From Candidatus Thalassarchaeaceae archaeon (GTDB taxonomy: Archaea; Thermoplasmatota; Poseidoniia; Poseidoniales; Thalassarchaeaceae): a stretch of DNA of 14,011 nt. A model generated the notes under the pieces. That model made no database searches, was not told the origin of the DNA, and saw only the letters and a list, made by a program, of their open reading frames with translations. The stretch lies in contig JASLKO010000043.1 of NCBI GenBank assembly GCA_030747475.1, positions 1 through 14,011 on the forward strand, given 5' to 3'. A program made the translations under genes and the position numbers. This document shows positions 1-7,469 of this stretch, in pieces. The stretch's first letter is position 1. Each line of letters opens with the position of its first letter.

Positions 1-80
1 AAGTCGAGTTGAACCTCGACATCACGCATTTCATCCATTGCTCGAGTCAATTCTAAATCGGTGTCCTTGAATTTGGCCAT
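1..80 (-). CDS. Partial CDS, N-terminus of unknown protein
   Basis: An open frame starts with ATG at 80 and runs off the left edge. The 26 visible residues begin MAKFKDTDLELTRAMDEM and are charged and probably helical. The start lies 18 bases beyond the stop of the mogA-like gene on the same strand, as expected for the next gene of the same transcription unit. A GAGG lies just before the ATG but is closer than ideal for a ribosome binding site. No family is recognisable from so short a piece. The frame could be fortuitous, although the position and strand favour a real gene. Confidence 0.5.
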   Translation of the reverse strand, partial: MAKFKDTDLELTRAMDEMRDVEVQLD

Positions 81-98
81 GCCTCGCCGACTGGGGCC

Positions 99-647
99 TC
101 ATTCTTCAACCGCGCGGCGTGCATGGGGGGGCCTCCAGGCGGACCAAACCCCTTCGGTTGTTTCAATGTAGGGTCCTCCGATGAGATCTACACAATACGG
201 GACTGCGGGCCAAATTTCATCAATTATTTCTCGAATTGAGCGAGGGCTACCGGGCAAATTGAGGATGAGACAACTTCCTCGTGTTCCTGCGGTTTGGCGG
301 CTGAGGACTGCAGTCGGTACATGACGTAGAGAAATCGCTCGCATTTGTTCGCCGAATCCGGGAAGCATTCGATCACATACCGCTTCGGTCGCATCGGGAG
401 TGACATCTCGAGGGGCGGGCCCAGTCCCTCCGGTCGTGACGATGACGGAACACCCGACATCTGCCAGTTCGATGAGTGTGGCTTCTATGGTCTCCTGTTC
501 ATCGGGGATAATCTTCCTCTTGATGACAAATGGAGTTGAGATTGCCTCGTACAAGAAATCGGCAATAGCCAGACCGGAGATGTCCTCATAATCTCCTGCA
601 GATGCACGATCTGAGGCGGTGACAACACCGAATGTCACCGACTCCAT
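99..647 (-). CDS. mogA: MogA-like molybdopterin adenylyltransferase
   Basis: Predicted to adenylylate molybdopterin, activating it for molybdenum insertion in cytoplasmic molybdenum cofactor synthesis. The 182 residues carry the MoaB/MogA signature: SDRAS near 12-16, TTGGTGPAPRDVTPDAT at 71-87, LPGFGEQMR at 95-103, SRQTAGTRG at 116-124, LNLPGSP at 129-135, and VPYCVDLIGGPYIET near the C-terminus. From memory of the family, the middle and C-terminal segments resemble bacterial MogA (E. coli type, about 195 aa) more than the shorter archaeal MoaB. It lies 32 bases after the channel gene on the same strand. No Shine-Dalgarno is visible. A CATATC about 26 bases upstream could be a TATA-like element for a leaderless transcript (weak). 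No other molybdenum cofactor gene is visible here. Confidence 0.93.
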   Translation of the reverse strand: MESVTFGVVTASDRASAGDYEDISGLAIADFLYEAISTPFVIKRKIIPDEQETIEATLIELADVGCSVIVTTGGTGPAPRDVTPDATEAVCDRMLPGFGEQMRAISLRHVPTAVLSRQTAGTRGSCLILNLPGSPRSIREIIDEIWPAVPYCVDLIGGPYIETTEGVWSAWRPPHARRAVEE

Positions 648-679
648 GATGTGGTTCGTGAACTTTCGTGATATGAAGG

Positions 680-1645
680 CTACTCTTCTTCGCTGAGGAA
701 TCCCATTCGAGCTGCGGCTCGTCTTTCTTTCCGTTCATCACGTGGAATTGGCGCTCTGGACTCAATATCTCGCGCTTTATTTCCACCGGGCATTTTTCCA
801 GTTAAAACACTGGCCTTTGCGTCATGAAATTCAGTTGCGGTCAACCAACCATCTCGTCGCATATCGGCGAGTCGTTCCAATCGTTCAATCATCTCGTTTG
901 AATCTCCTTGACCGCCATTCCAATTGTCGTTTTTACGTCTTTTTGACCAGATTAACTGAGAAAGTGTTGCAGTCAACAATCCGTACAAGGCGATACCGGT
1001 AAACATTAGGAAAATTGCAACCACCCGACCACCTGGTGTCACTGGTGCATAGTCACCATAACCGACGGTTGTGGCCGTTGTAATGGCCCACCACATCGCT
1101 TGCGGCAGTGTGTCGATACACGTATCACCACATGCAGATGGTGAAGCATGTTGTTCGAAGAGGAAAGCGATAAAACCACCTGCAAAACCGATGGCTGTCA
1201 CGACAAAGATCAGATGTTGGAGTTGGCGTTGAACAGGCGATTCTTCACTGGTTTCTTGTAAGCCTAGAAGATTCGTGGCCAATGAATAGACCTTTGTCAA
1301 ATGAATCAGTCGCAACAAAACAATGACGTTTACGGCTGGAATTGCGGCAAGAATCACAGGGGTCAATCCTAGCATGCCCCAACTTTGTGCGCGCCACCAT
1401 TCCCCACGGTCTTCAGTGTGGGACAGGTCTTTGGCCAATTCAGCCACGAAAAACCCAACCAATACCAAATCGAGAATGGCTAATATCCAGAATAATGTTG
1501 GGTTTGAGTTCACCAAATCTTCCTGAATGACAAATATCACTATTCCAATTGAGATGAGCGAGAAAATCAATTCTAGATTTTCAATACGAATCCAGTTTGA
1601 CCACCAGAAAGTTTTGTCGACAGTGACAACTTCTTCCTCGGACAT
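680..1645 (-). CDS. Six-TM potassium-channel-like protein with C-terminal SHOCT domain
   Basis: Predicted membrane cation channel of the voltage-gated-like superfamily, probably potassium selective. The pore signature TTATTVGYGD sits at 189-198, between S5 (about 144-163) and S6 (about 207-232). Upstream hydrophobic segments at about 24-41, 50-70 and 90-122 fit a reduced S1-S4 sensor. The putative S4 (VIVLLRLIHLTKVYSL) has only R112, H115 and K118, so voltage gating is doubtful. Two cysteines in the pore turret (C172, C176) could form an extracytoplasmic disulfide. Residues 252-281 (ERLADMRRDGWLTATEF) match a SHOCT short oligomerisation motif, followed by a basic tail ending in SEEE. It follows the deacylase gene across a 75-base gap containing a hairpin. 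No clear Shine-Dalgarno precedes the ATG. Confidence 0.9.
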   Translation of the reverse strand: MSEEEVVTVDKTFWWSNWIRIENLELIFSLISIGIVIFVIQEDLVNSNPTLFWILAILDLVLVGFFVAELAKDLSHTEDRGEWWRAQSWGMLGLTPVILAAIPAVNVIVLLRLIHLTKVYSLATNLLGLQETSEESPVQRQLQHLIFVVTAIGFAGGFIAFLFEQHASPSACGDTCIDTLPQAMWWAITTATTVGYGDYAPVTPGGRVVAIFLMFTGIALYGLLTATLSQLIWSKRRKNDNWNGGQGDSNEMIERLERLADMRRDGWLTATEFHDAKASVLTGKMPGGNKARDIESRAPIPRDERKERRAAARMGFLSEEE

Positions 1646-1684
1646 TGGAACGGCAGCGGTGAAGTAGAGTTCTTGACTGTTCGC

Positions 1685-1702
1685 TGCGCCCTTAGGGGCG
1701 CA
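1685..1702 (-). terminator. Intergenic hairpin 1, CCC/GGG core
   Basis: A perfect 7-bp inverted repeat, TGCGCCC-TTAG-GGGCGCA on the plus strand, lies 18 bases past the stop of the deacylase gene and 39 bases before the channel start. No T-run follows on the minus strand, so it is not a classical intrinsic terminator. Two similar hairpins at 5710-5726 and 10527-10543 occupy equivalent positions. A 3'-end or transcription-unit boundary role is inferred from position. Confidence 0.5.
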
Positions 1703-1720
1703 ATGCTGATTCTTGGTGAT

Positions 1721-2815
1721 TCAAGCGTCGTCCAAGGCTTCTTCATCATCGATTGCTTCTTCCTCAGGATCCTCAGGGCTTGTTTCACTTTGTGCACGCT
1801 TCCATTTGGCCGCAGAACACACAACAATATTTGCAATCGGATCACCGGCTCGAATCAATGGGTTCAGAGCCATGCCCACAATCACACCGGTTCTTGGACT
1901 TTCGATAGTATGTGTTTGGGCGCCAAGCGGGTCTGTGACCAATGCGATTTTCTGACCCTTTTCGACATGATCTCCAGCCTGAACCAACGCGTAAAGTAAA
2001 CCTCCAGATTCAGCTCTCGCCCATTTTGATTTACGAACCAATAATCGGACGGCTGGGAGTCGATTTTTCCGCTCGATCATGCCTAGTTTCCCCATCACAT
2101 TGAGGACTCCTTCTATGCCACAATATACGGCATCCATTTCAAACCGGTGCGCTGTACCTGCCTCTAGCAAAATAGTGGGGATGCCTTCTGAAACTGCTGT
2201 CCTTCTGAGGGAACCTTTTGGTCCAACTGAATGCAGAATAATTTGGGTTCCAAAAGCCCTCGCTAGTTTCATACAATCCTTGTCGTCGAAATTTGCCCGT
2301 ACATGTGGTAAATTTGTTCTTGAATGTGGGGCAGAATGCAAATCGATAAGGTAATCTGAATATTTCACCACTCGTTCGAATAGGGCATATGCAATTCGTT
2401 GTGATTGATTCCCATTTTCTTTTCCTGGAAAAAGTCGATTGATGTCTTTGTTGTCAGGGGCTGCCCTTTGCTCGAGAAGCATGCCTTCAATATTGACTAC
2501 TGGAACACAAATCAAAGTCCCCGACAATTTTTCTTTCGCAATCGCATCGTCCTCTGTATCTGCAATATGATCGTCGCCATGAATGAGGTGATGGACAACC
2601 GATACGCCATTCAACTCGTCCCCATGTATTCCAGCAGTCAATGTGAGTACTGGTCCCGGATTTGTTCCATGTATGATGTATACGGGGATGCTTCTGGGGT
2701 TGCCTGTGGGGCCATCGCCGAGAGACAATGAGACTTCGGCTCCGGTCCCGGGTAGGATTTCAACGCCCTCAAAATGAAAGGATTCCATGTCTCCCACGTA
2801 ACGCCCAAATCCCAT
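1721..2815 (-). CDS. Succinylglutamate desuccinylase/aspartoacylase-family zinc deacylase
   Basis: Predicted cytoplasmic zinc-dependent amidohydrolase of the AstE/AspA family (M14-like fold), which removes acyl groups from N-acylated amino acids or related amides. Visible zinc ligands are H64 and E67 in AGIHGDE and H160 in IDLHSAP. The substrate-binding segment DNKDINRLFPG is at 121-131, and a likely catalytic Glu lies in ILLEAG (E218). Residues about 269-332 form a second, beta-rich domain resembling the lipoyl/biotinyl-like C-terminal domain of one subgroup. The last 20 residues are strongly acidic. The substrate cannot be read from sequence and no ast or ectoine gene is near. The start could be ATG 2815 or ATG 2788; the latter is preceded by GGGAG at short spacing, while 2815 has no Shine-Dalgarno. 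The gene diverges from the RPA operon. Confidence 0.9.
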   Translation of the reverse strand: MGFGRYVGDMESFHFEGVEILPGTGAEVSLSLGDGPTGNPRSIPVYIIHGTNPGPVLTLTAGIHGDELNGVSVVHHLIHGDDHIADTEDDAIAKEKLSGTLICVPVVNIEGMLLEQRAAPDNKDINRLFPGKENGNQSQRIAYALFERVVKYSDYLIDLHSAPHSRTNLPHVRANFDDKDCMKLARAFGTQIILHSVGPKGSLRRTAVSEGIPTILLEAGTAHRFEMDAVYCGIEGVLNVMGKLGMIERKNRLPAVRLLVRKSKWARAESGGLLYALVQAGDHVEKGQKIALVTDPLGAQTHTIESPRTGVIVGMALNPLIRAGDPIANIVVCSAAKWKRAQSETSPEDPEEEAIDDEEALDDA

Positions 2816-2914
2816 TTGCTATCAATATCTACCTACCTTTGATTACGTTACAATTTCCACATGGGATAGTTCAAGAACCCCCGCAACCCGGTGATATTTC
2901 CCGGAGGTAATGGA

Positions 2915-3013
2915 GTGCCGCGTCTTCCCCAAACAGCACGTTCGACCATTGTTCTCTGCCCGAACTACACTGTAGTTCATGCAGAACATGCTCGTGCGGA
3001 CGCGGTCTTTTGA
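2915..3013 (+). CDS. Possible 32-residue upstream ORF in RPA leader
   Basis: A GTG start at 2915 is preceded by a perfect GGAGGT at 2903-2908 with 6-base spacing. The frame runs 32 codons, reading MPRLPQTARSTIVLCPNYTV and ending in ADAVF, and stops at 3011-3013, 22 bases before the preferred RPA start. It could be a leader peptide, a small gene or chance. An ATG at 2910 in another frame would give a 21-residue ORF but is too close to the GGAGGT. No family is recognised. Confidence 0.3.
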   Translation: MPRLPQTARSTIVLCPNYTVVHAEHARADAVF

Positions 3014-3022
3014 CCCTCCACA

Positions 3023-3026
3023 GGAG
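3023..3026 (+). promoter_or_regulatory. Ribosome binding site deciding the RPA start
   Basis: GGAG lies 9 bases before ATG 3036. The in-frame upstream ATGs at 2979 and 2988 have no comparable site and would add residues that overlap the possible upstream ORF. This favours 3036 as the true start of RPA. Confidence 0.55.
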
Positions 3027-3035
3027 TTGCTCGAG

Positions 3036-4736
3036 ATGTCTAACCAAGAAGAGTTTGAAAATGAAATACGTGCGGTAAAAGATGCCGTACCCGATGCCGA
3101 TGAAGAAGAGATAGCGAAAGAATTCACTCGATACAAAGATGAATTCCTAGTGCCGCCAAAACATGCACTTCGCAGTGTCATTGAGCATTTCCAAAAAGAA
3201 GCAGGGATGGAGGTCAATGCACCAAACACTCAATCGCGGCCCGCAGCTAAATCGGTAGAGCGTTTTTCTGACTTGTCTTCTGATGACTCTAATGTCACAA
3301 TTGAAGTTGAGGTCGTCACTTATGTTCCGCGAATGCAGATGGTTCGGGGCGAAGAGAAACAAATCGCATTTGGTTGGATAGAAGACAACCCTTGGGAAGA
3401 AGGTGGCCAACGCAACCGTTGGGATTTCAAAGACTGGGGCAGCCATGCAGAAAATCTCAGTCCAGGCAGTGTTGTTCGTCTCGAAGGGGTCTCGGTCAAC
3501 GAGTGGAATGGAAAATTTTCCCTCAACATCAATCAGAGTAGCCGAGTCTCTATACTACGTGGTGGTGAACGCAAAGTCATCGTAGCGCCTTCTGAGCCAA
3601 CACCAATTGAACGAGTCTTATCGATGGATGGGTTTGCAACCGTTGTTGCTCGTGTGATTTCTACTCGACAACAAACGGTCAACAAGAAGGATGGTAGCGG
3701 AACAATTGAGTTGGTCAAGGGACGTCTAGCAGACGACACTGGAACCATCGGTTTTGCTTGCTTTGATACATTTGAACATCCGGTTGGTACCCTTCTCAAG
3801 ATTGAAGGAGCGGCGATTCGTCGATTCCGAAACACACCCGAATTAAACATTGGTGATCGAACAAAAATAGAAATTTTCCATGATAGTGGTTTTGCAAGTC
3901 TAGAAGACTTAGAGTCATCATCAGTTTTGCAGATTGGGCAGCTCAGAGATGGTTCAACAGATGTTTCCATCACAGTTCAACTCACCACATGGTCCAGTCG
4001 AAGTTTTACAGGGAAAGATGGTTCTGAAAAGACCGTCTGGGGTGGTGACGCAGTTGATCCGACCGGCGCTTGTAGGTTGACAGCATGGTCGGAATTACCG
4101 ATTGATGAAGGTTCACTCCCCCTTGCCGTAAAACTCAGCAATGTTCGTGTCCGGTCGTGGCAAGGGACGCCTGATTTGACTGTTGATCAAGCTCAACAGG
4201 TGGAAATTCTTGAGGCCATTCCTTGGGATGAAATTGATGCGACATCACATTCCGTTGAAGTTGACTTCTCCGAATTGTTGAATGGTGGTTCACGTAGTGG
4301 TGTCACCAGTACAGCAACAGTAATTTCTGTACAATCTGGTTCAGGAATTATCCATCGTTGTCCTGAATGTAAAAAAGCCATGCGAGATGGGGCTTGTCGA
4401 GATCATGGGCCACAAGTGGGTGTCGAAGACTTACGCCTCCGTATCATCATGGATGATGGTTTATCCAACGGTGCCCTTATCTTGGGTCGGGCCTCAGCTG
4501 AGGCATTTTTGGGACAAACACTCGAAGATGTACGCAAAGCGACTGAATCTGATAATGGTGAAGCTTTCCTTGCTGATTTGCGTGCTCAAATGTTAGGTCG
4601 AAAACACACATTTTCAGGTCGGGCTATGATTGATGCTCAAGGTGCTTTATTGATGGCAGATAATTTCGAGATTGCTGAAATTGATTTGGAAAAATCAGCC
4701 AATGATGTCCGAGAACGTTGGGGGGTGTTTGCATGA
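3036..4736 (+). CDS. rpa: Replication protein A, four OB-fold single-stranded DNA-binding protein
   Basis: Binds and protects single-stranded DNA during replication, repair and recombination. The 566-residue chain starts with a helical archaeal-RPA N-terminal segment (about 3-57; EEEIAKEFTRYKDEFLVPPK). It continues with OB folds at about 87-173, 200-282 and 310-392, then a fourth OB-like region at about 420-550 interrupted by a zinc site, C442-x2-C445-x8-C454-x2-H457 (CPECKKAMRDGACRDHG). The repeated RLADDTGTIGF and DAVDPTGACRLT patterns are typical of RPA OB strands. The start at 3036 is chosen because of its GGAG; the frame is open to ATG 2979. It overlaps the next gene by ATGA at 4733-4736, indicating translational coupling with the RPA-associated protein. 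Confidence 0.93.
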   Translation: MSNQEEFENEIRAVKDAVPDADEEEIAKEFTRYKDEFLVPPKHALRSVIEHFQKEAGMEVNAPNTQSRPAAKSVERFSDLSSDDSNVTIEVEVVTYVPRMQMVRGEEKQIAFGWIEDNPWEEGGQRNRWDFKDWGSHAENLSPGSVVRLEGVSVNEWNGKFSLNINQSSRVSILRGGERKVIVAPSEPTPIERVLSMDGFATVVARVISTRQQTVNKKDGSGTIELVKGRLADDTGTIGFACFDTFEHPVGTLLKIEGAAIRRFRNTPELNIGDRTKIEIFHDSGFASLEDLESSSVLQIGQLRDGSTDVSITVQLTTWSSRSFTGKDGSEKTVWGGDAVDPTGACRLTAWSELPIDEGSLPLAVKLSNVRVRSWQGTPDLTVDQAQQVEILEAIPWDEIDATSHSVEVDFSELLNGGSRSGVTSTATVISVQSGSGIIHRCPECKKAMRDGACRDHGPQVGVEDLRLRIIMDDGLSNGALILGRASAEAFLGQTLEDVRKATESDNGEAFLADLRAQMLGRKHTFSGRAMIDAQGALLMADNFEIAEIDLEKSANDVRERWGVFA

Positions 4737-5707
4737 TTGGAAACCAACAACGTAGCCGTCGCCAAACAGCAATTCGACTATTTGCTCGTGAATTTTATGA
4801 ATCTAGCCTCCCCGATGGTGGCCAAGGCGAGTACGACCCTCGTTTTATCGTCACCAAGCTTGGTGCTAGAGTGAACCGCATGTTCGTCGCCGGTGTTGTC
4901 GAACGCCTTGAGAGAAGGGACACTGAACGGGGGCCAATGTTTAGTGGTGCTGTTCGCGATCCAACAGGTCTGCACTTGTGGAGCGTTGGTTCTTTCCGCC
5001 CAGAATTACACATTGAGATGGAAGAACTCGTCGCCCGTTTTGAGGGCGGAGATCGATTCTTGATGGCATGTATCGGCAAGTCAAATCACTATACGACTGA
5101 AGATGGTGGTTTCCGATGTCGTATGCAAATGGAAGATTATGCGATTATCGACCGCGAGGTCTATGCAAATTGGCTCACAGAAACAGCGGACCATACAATG
5201 CGAAGAATTGATGCACTAAACAAGGCCCAAACAGCAGAAACCACCGATGCTAATGCTCTCAGGGATGCCGGCGTCCCTGCCGATTTAATCGATGGCTTAG
5301 GTCTGGCGCTGAATCATTATGGTGAATGGGATGCTGAGGGATACAAAGTTGGAGTTTTACAGGCCCTAAGTGCCGCGGAAGGGCGTGTCGTTTCTTTTGA
5401 GGAACATGAGGCTGAAACACCATCTGACTCAAACGTTGAAGATTCAGATGTCGAATCCACTTCTACGGATCCAGAACCCAAAGAATCCGCACCCGCTAAA
5501 GTGGATGATTCGGACATAGAATCTGTCGTGTTGGAAATCATCAAAACGCATGCTGGAGCCGAAGGAGTCGATTACGATTCGATTATGAAACACTGCGCTC
5601 AACGTGGCTTGAGTGATGAGGATTCGATCGAAGATACGATTTATGCACTCCGGGATGATAAGTGCGAGATTATGGAGCCACGCTTTGGTTGGTTCAAACC
5701 CATGTAA
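4733..5707 (+). CDS. RPA-associated protein (COG3390 type), OB fold plus winged helix
   Basis: Predicted partner of RPA, analogous in layout to RPA32. Haloarchaeal RPA genes are known to be co-transcribed with such RPA-associated proteins. The 324 residues comprise a basic N-terminal helix (RSRRQTAIRLFAREFYESS), an OB-fold region at about 37-142 (RFIVTKLGARVNRMFVAGVV, then DPTGLHLWSVG), a helical middle, an acidic Ser/Asp/Glu linker at about 222-260, and a C-terminal winged-helix-like domain at 261-324 ending RFGWFKPM. The ATG overlaps the RPA stop, and the GGGGTG just upstream can serve as ribosome binding site; an in-frame TTG at 4718 is less likely. A hairpin follows 3 bases past the stop. 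Confidence 0.88.
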   Translation: MIGNQQRSRRQTAIRLFAREFYESSLPDGGQGEYDPRFIVTKLGARVNRMFVAGVVERLERRDTERGPMFSGAVRDPTGLHLWSVGSFRPELHIEMEELVARFEGGDRFLMACIGKSNHYTTEDGGFRCRMQMEDYAIIDREVYANWLTETADHTMRRIDALNKAQTAETTDANALRDAGVPADLIDGLGLALNHYGEWDAEGYKVGVLQALSAAEGRVVSFEEHEAETPSDSNVEDSDVESTSTDPEPKESAPAKVDDSDIESVVLEIIKTHAGAEGVDYDSIMKHCAQRGLSDEDSIEDTIYALRDDKCEIMEPRFGWFKPM

Positions 5708-5709
5708 TT

Positions 5710-5726
5710 CCGTCCCTAAGGGACGG
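5710..5726 (+). terminator. Intergenic hairpin 2, CCC/GGG core
   Basis: A perfect 7-bp inverted repeat, CCGTCCC-TAA-GGGACGG, lies 3 bases after the stop of the RPA-associated gene and 57 bases before the next gene. It shares the CCC/GGG inner stem and an A/T-rich loop with the hairpins at 1685 and 10527, while the outer base pairs differ but still pair. No T-run follows. It probably marks the end of the rpa transcription unit. Confidence 0.5.
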
Positions 5727-5782
5727 CTCCCACCCGCTACTTTCAAGGTCACCCGATGGTGTTGGGGACTTGAGGCGTCACT

Positions 5783-6127
5783 GTGGCACAGGCAGGTACC
5801 GTGTTTCTCCGAGCTTTTGATGGGGATTGGCTACAGTTTGAAAATTGCAAAATATCAGTCAACATTCGTCGTCGAATCCAACGTGAAATCGTTCGAGGTT
5901 CTGAAGGGGATGACCTGGTCGACGAAGGGGCAGAGTCGGCAATTTACATCATGAATGGGCACCTTGGAATTTCTGGATATCGTGAGGTTTTGAAGATTTT
6001 TAGAAGTGCAGAAGTTTGGTTATTAGATCCTTTTACCGAAGATGAAATTAAAGTTGCCTTCCATCAATTGGAATACGATGGTGAGGATGGCGCATATTCT
6101 TTCGAACTATGGGAGGATGTTATCTGA
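5783..6127 (+). CDS. Small soluble protein of unknown function heading the Tad-like operon
   Basis: A 114-residue protein with GTG start; GAGG at 5772-5775 gives 7-base spacing. Its stop overlaps the next ATG (TGATG at 6125-6129), so it is almost certainly co-translated with the platform genes. No signal peptide, membrane segment or prepilin motif is visible, so it is probably cytoplasmic. The sequence suggests alternating beta strands with one helix: an N-terminal FLRAFDGDWLQFENCKISV, then AIYIMNGHLGISGYREV and a C-terminal DGAYSFELWEDVI. The second half loosely recalls small beta-rich phage-tail or baseplate accessory proteins, but this is only a pattern resemblance. Function is unknown; an accessory role for the ATPase/platform complex is inferred from position alone. 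Confidence 0.8.
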   Translation: MAQAGTVFLRAFDGDWLQFENCKISVNIRRRIQREIVRGSEGDDLVDEGAESAIYIMNGHLGISGYREVLKIFRSAEVWLLDPFTEDEIKVAFHQLEYDGEDGAYSFELWEDVI

Positions 6128-6711
6128 TGGCTAGCGACCAGGCTGAATCCGCAGACTTACTCTATGCCATGCGTGCCGTCATGGTGTTATTGGGCTCTGG
6201 AATCGGTCTTGAAGCAGCGATGCAGATGATTAGCAGAGGTGGATATGGTGTCATTTCCAAGGACTTCAAAGATGCTCTATCAAATTTGCAACGTGGCTCA
6301 AAATTGGAACAAGAACTCTCTCGATTGAGTGGCAAGGCATCTAGTAAAGCATATTCGCGCTTTCTCAACACATTGAGAACAAATGTGACAAGCGATAGTG
6401 ATTTGTTGCGGGCACTTGAACAGCAATCTGAACGTGAGGAAGAAGAGCGCAATGAAAAATTGGCCACTTACATTGAGAAATTATCTGGCTTGCCGACCAT
6501 ATTACTCACATTTGGCATTCTCTCTCCAATTCTATTTGGCATTGTAGCGATGCTTCCAACAATGGCCCCTGAACTGCGAGACAACCCATTCATGGACTTT
6601 GGAGCCATCATGTCTGCCGCAGCTATGTTTGGCCCTGCTTTATTATTCACAGTGATTTTGATGGCCATGATTGGTTACCGTGCTCACTCTAGGGATCCAG
6701 GGGTGATTTAA
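6127..6711 (+). CDS. Tad/T2SSF-type platform protein, first copy (TadC/FlaJ-like)
   Basis: Membrane platform protein predicted to couple the cytoplasmic ATPase to filament assembly or secretion. In its 194 residues, an N-terminal cytoplasmic helical T2SSF-like domain (about 8-118) contains SGIGLEAAMQMIS and LSNLQRGSKLEQELSRLS, the usual up-front GxxLexA-like helix pair. Two membrane segments follow at about 122-144 and 158-184. This is shorter than full-length FlaJ/PilC and has a single F domain, as in bacterial TadB/TadC. The ATG at 6127 overlaps the preceding stop and has GGGAGG at 6111-6116 with 10-base spacing; an upstream in-frame ATG at 6109 would place that site inside the gene. The stop overlaps the next ATG by one base. 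Confidence 0.85.
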   Translation: MASDQAESADLLYAMRAVMVLLGSGIGLEAAMQMISRGGYGVISKDFKDALSNLQRGSKLEQELSRLSGKASSKAYSRFLNTLRTNVTSDSDLLRALEQQSEREEEERNEKLATYIEKLSGLPTILLTFGILSPILFGIVAMLPTMAPELRDNPFMDFGAIMSAAAMFGPALLFTVILMAMIGYRAHSRDPGVI

Positions 6712-7460
6712 TGCAGATACTCTGGAATATTTACGAAAGTGTGGGTGAAAGTATATTCTTGATTCTCGTTCTACCTTTGGCATTACCTTGCCTTGCTGGT
6801 GCTCTGCCTGGGATCATAGAACACAGACGTCGCCGCCAACTAGAGGAAGCACTTCCAGAGGTTTTGGAATCGATTTCATCGAGTATTGGTGCAGGTCTTG
6901 GCCTTCAACAAGCCATCACTGAAATTTCCCGTTCACGAAAAGATCAAACTGGAACTTTGCTGACCCAAGCCATCGAGCGTTCTCGCTCGACTTCGTTTGA
7001 TGCCGCTCTGGCAGAATACGCGATTAGCAGTCGCAGCACTCTAATCCAACGCGTTGTGAACTTGTTGTCAACTGCCATAGAACAGGACGCGCCTATCGGG
7101 GAGGTGACCAATTCGATGTCTGTTGAATATGATCGATTGAATAAACTCATCAATACAAGAGAGACTGAAATGTCAGCACAATCAATGCTACTTTTGTTGT
7201 TGATGTGTCTTCTTCTACCTGGAATAATGGGGTTCATGTTTGCCATATTTGGCTCGTTTACTCCTGGTGCTTATTGGGGTCATATACATGGTGTAATGAT
7301 TCCTTATCTTATGGCTTCGGCCGCAGTCAGTGTCGTCATTTCTGGTCGAATGCTTGGGCGAACCAAACAGGCATTGTGGGGAATTCCGTTTTGGGCCACC
7401 CTATCGGGTCTGCTGTACATTGCTCTGTTCAGTGCGATTCAAGGATCAGGATTGGCGTGA
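6711..7460 (+). CDS. Tad/T2SSF-type platform protein, second copy (TadB-like)
   Basis: A second inner-membrane platform subunit, 249 residues. There is a membrane helix at about 12-36 and a cytoplasmic T2SSF domain at about 40-155 (EALPEVLESISSSIGAGLGL, then AIEQDAPIGEVTNSMSVEYD). Three more membrane segments lie at about 157-181, 192-213 and 224-244. The motif LPEVLESISSSIGAGLGLQQA is characteristic of TadB/TadC-type proteins. The start overlaps the preceding TAA by one base, with GGGGTGAT immediately upstream as ribosome binding site. With the preceding gene it makes a two-protein platform like bacterial TadB-TadC. Confidence 0.88.
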   Translation: MQILWNIYESVGESIFLILVLPLALPCLAGALPGIIEHRRRRQLEEALPEVLESISSSIGAGLGLQQAITEISRSRKDQTGTLLTQAIERSRSTSFDAALAEYAISSRSTLIQRVVNLLSTAIEQDAPIGEVTNSMSVEYDRLNKLINTRETEMSAQSMLLLLLMCLLLPGIMGFMFAIFGSFTPGAYWGHIHGVMIPYLMASAAVSVVISGRMLGRTKQALWGIPFWATLSGLLYIALFSAIQGSGLA

Positions 7461-7469
7461 GGTGAAAAT

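Noticed and set aside
3..20. Inverted repeat GTCGAG-TTGAAC-CTCGAC
   Set aside because: It lies within the putative coding region at the left edge; a 6-bp stem in coding sequence is expected by chance.
1673..1999. Plus-strand open frame spanning the deacylase end and hairpin
   Set aside because: It is antisense to a well-supported deacylase, cysteine-rich and without homology cues.
2816..2978. Promoters for the divergent deacylase and RPA genes
   Set aside because: The divergent gap must hold both, but no convincing BRE/TATA pair at a consistent spacing could be picked by eye.
3533..3973. A 146-residue open frame on the minus strand
   Set aside because: It lies wholly antisense within the OB-fold region of RPA, whose coding assignment is certain; the composition is that of a shadow frame.
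7205..7465. Plus-strand frame inside the second platform gene
   Set aside because: Out-of-frame translation rich in Trp, Cys and Ser; it overlaps the certain platform gene.
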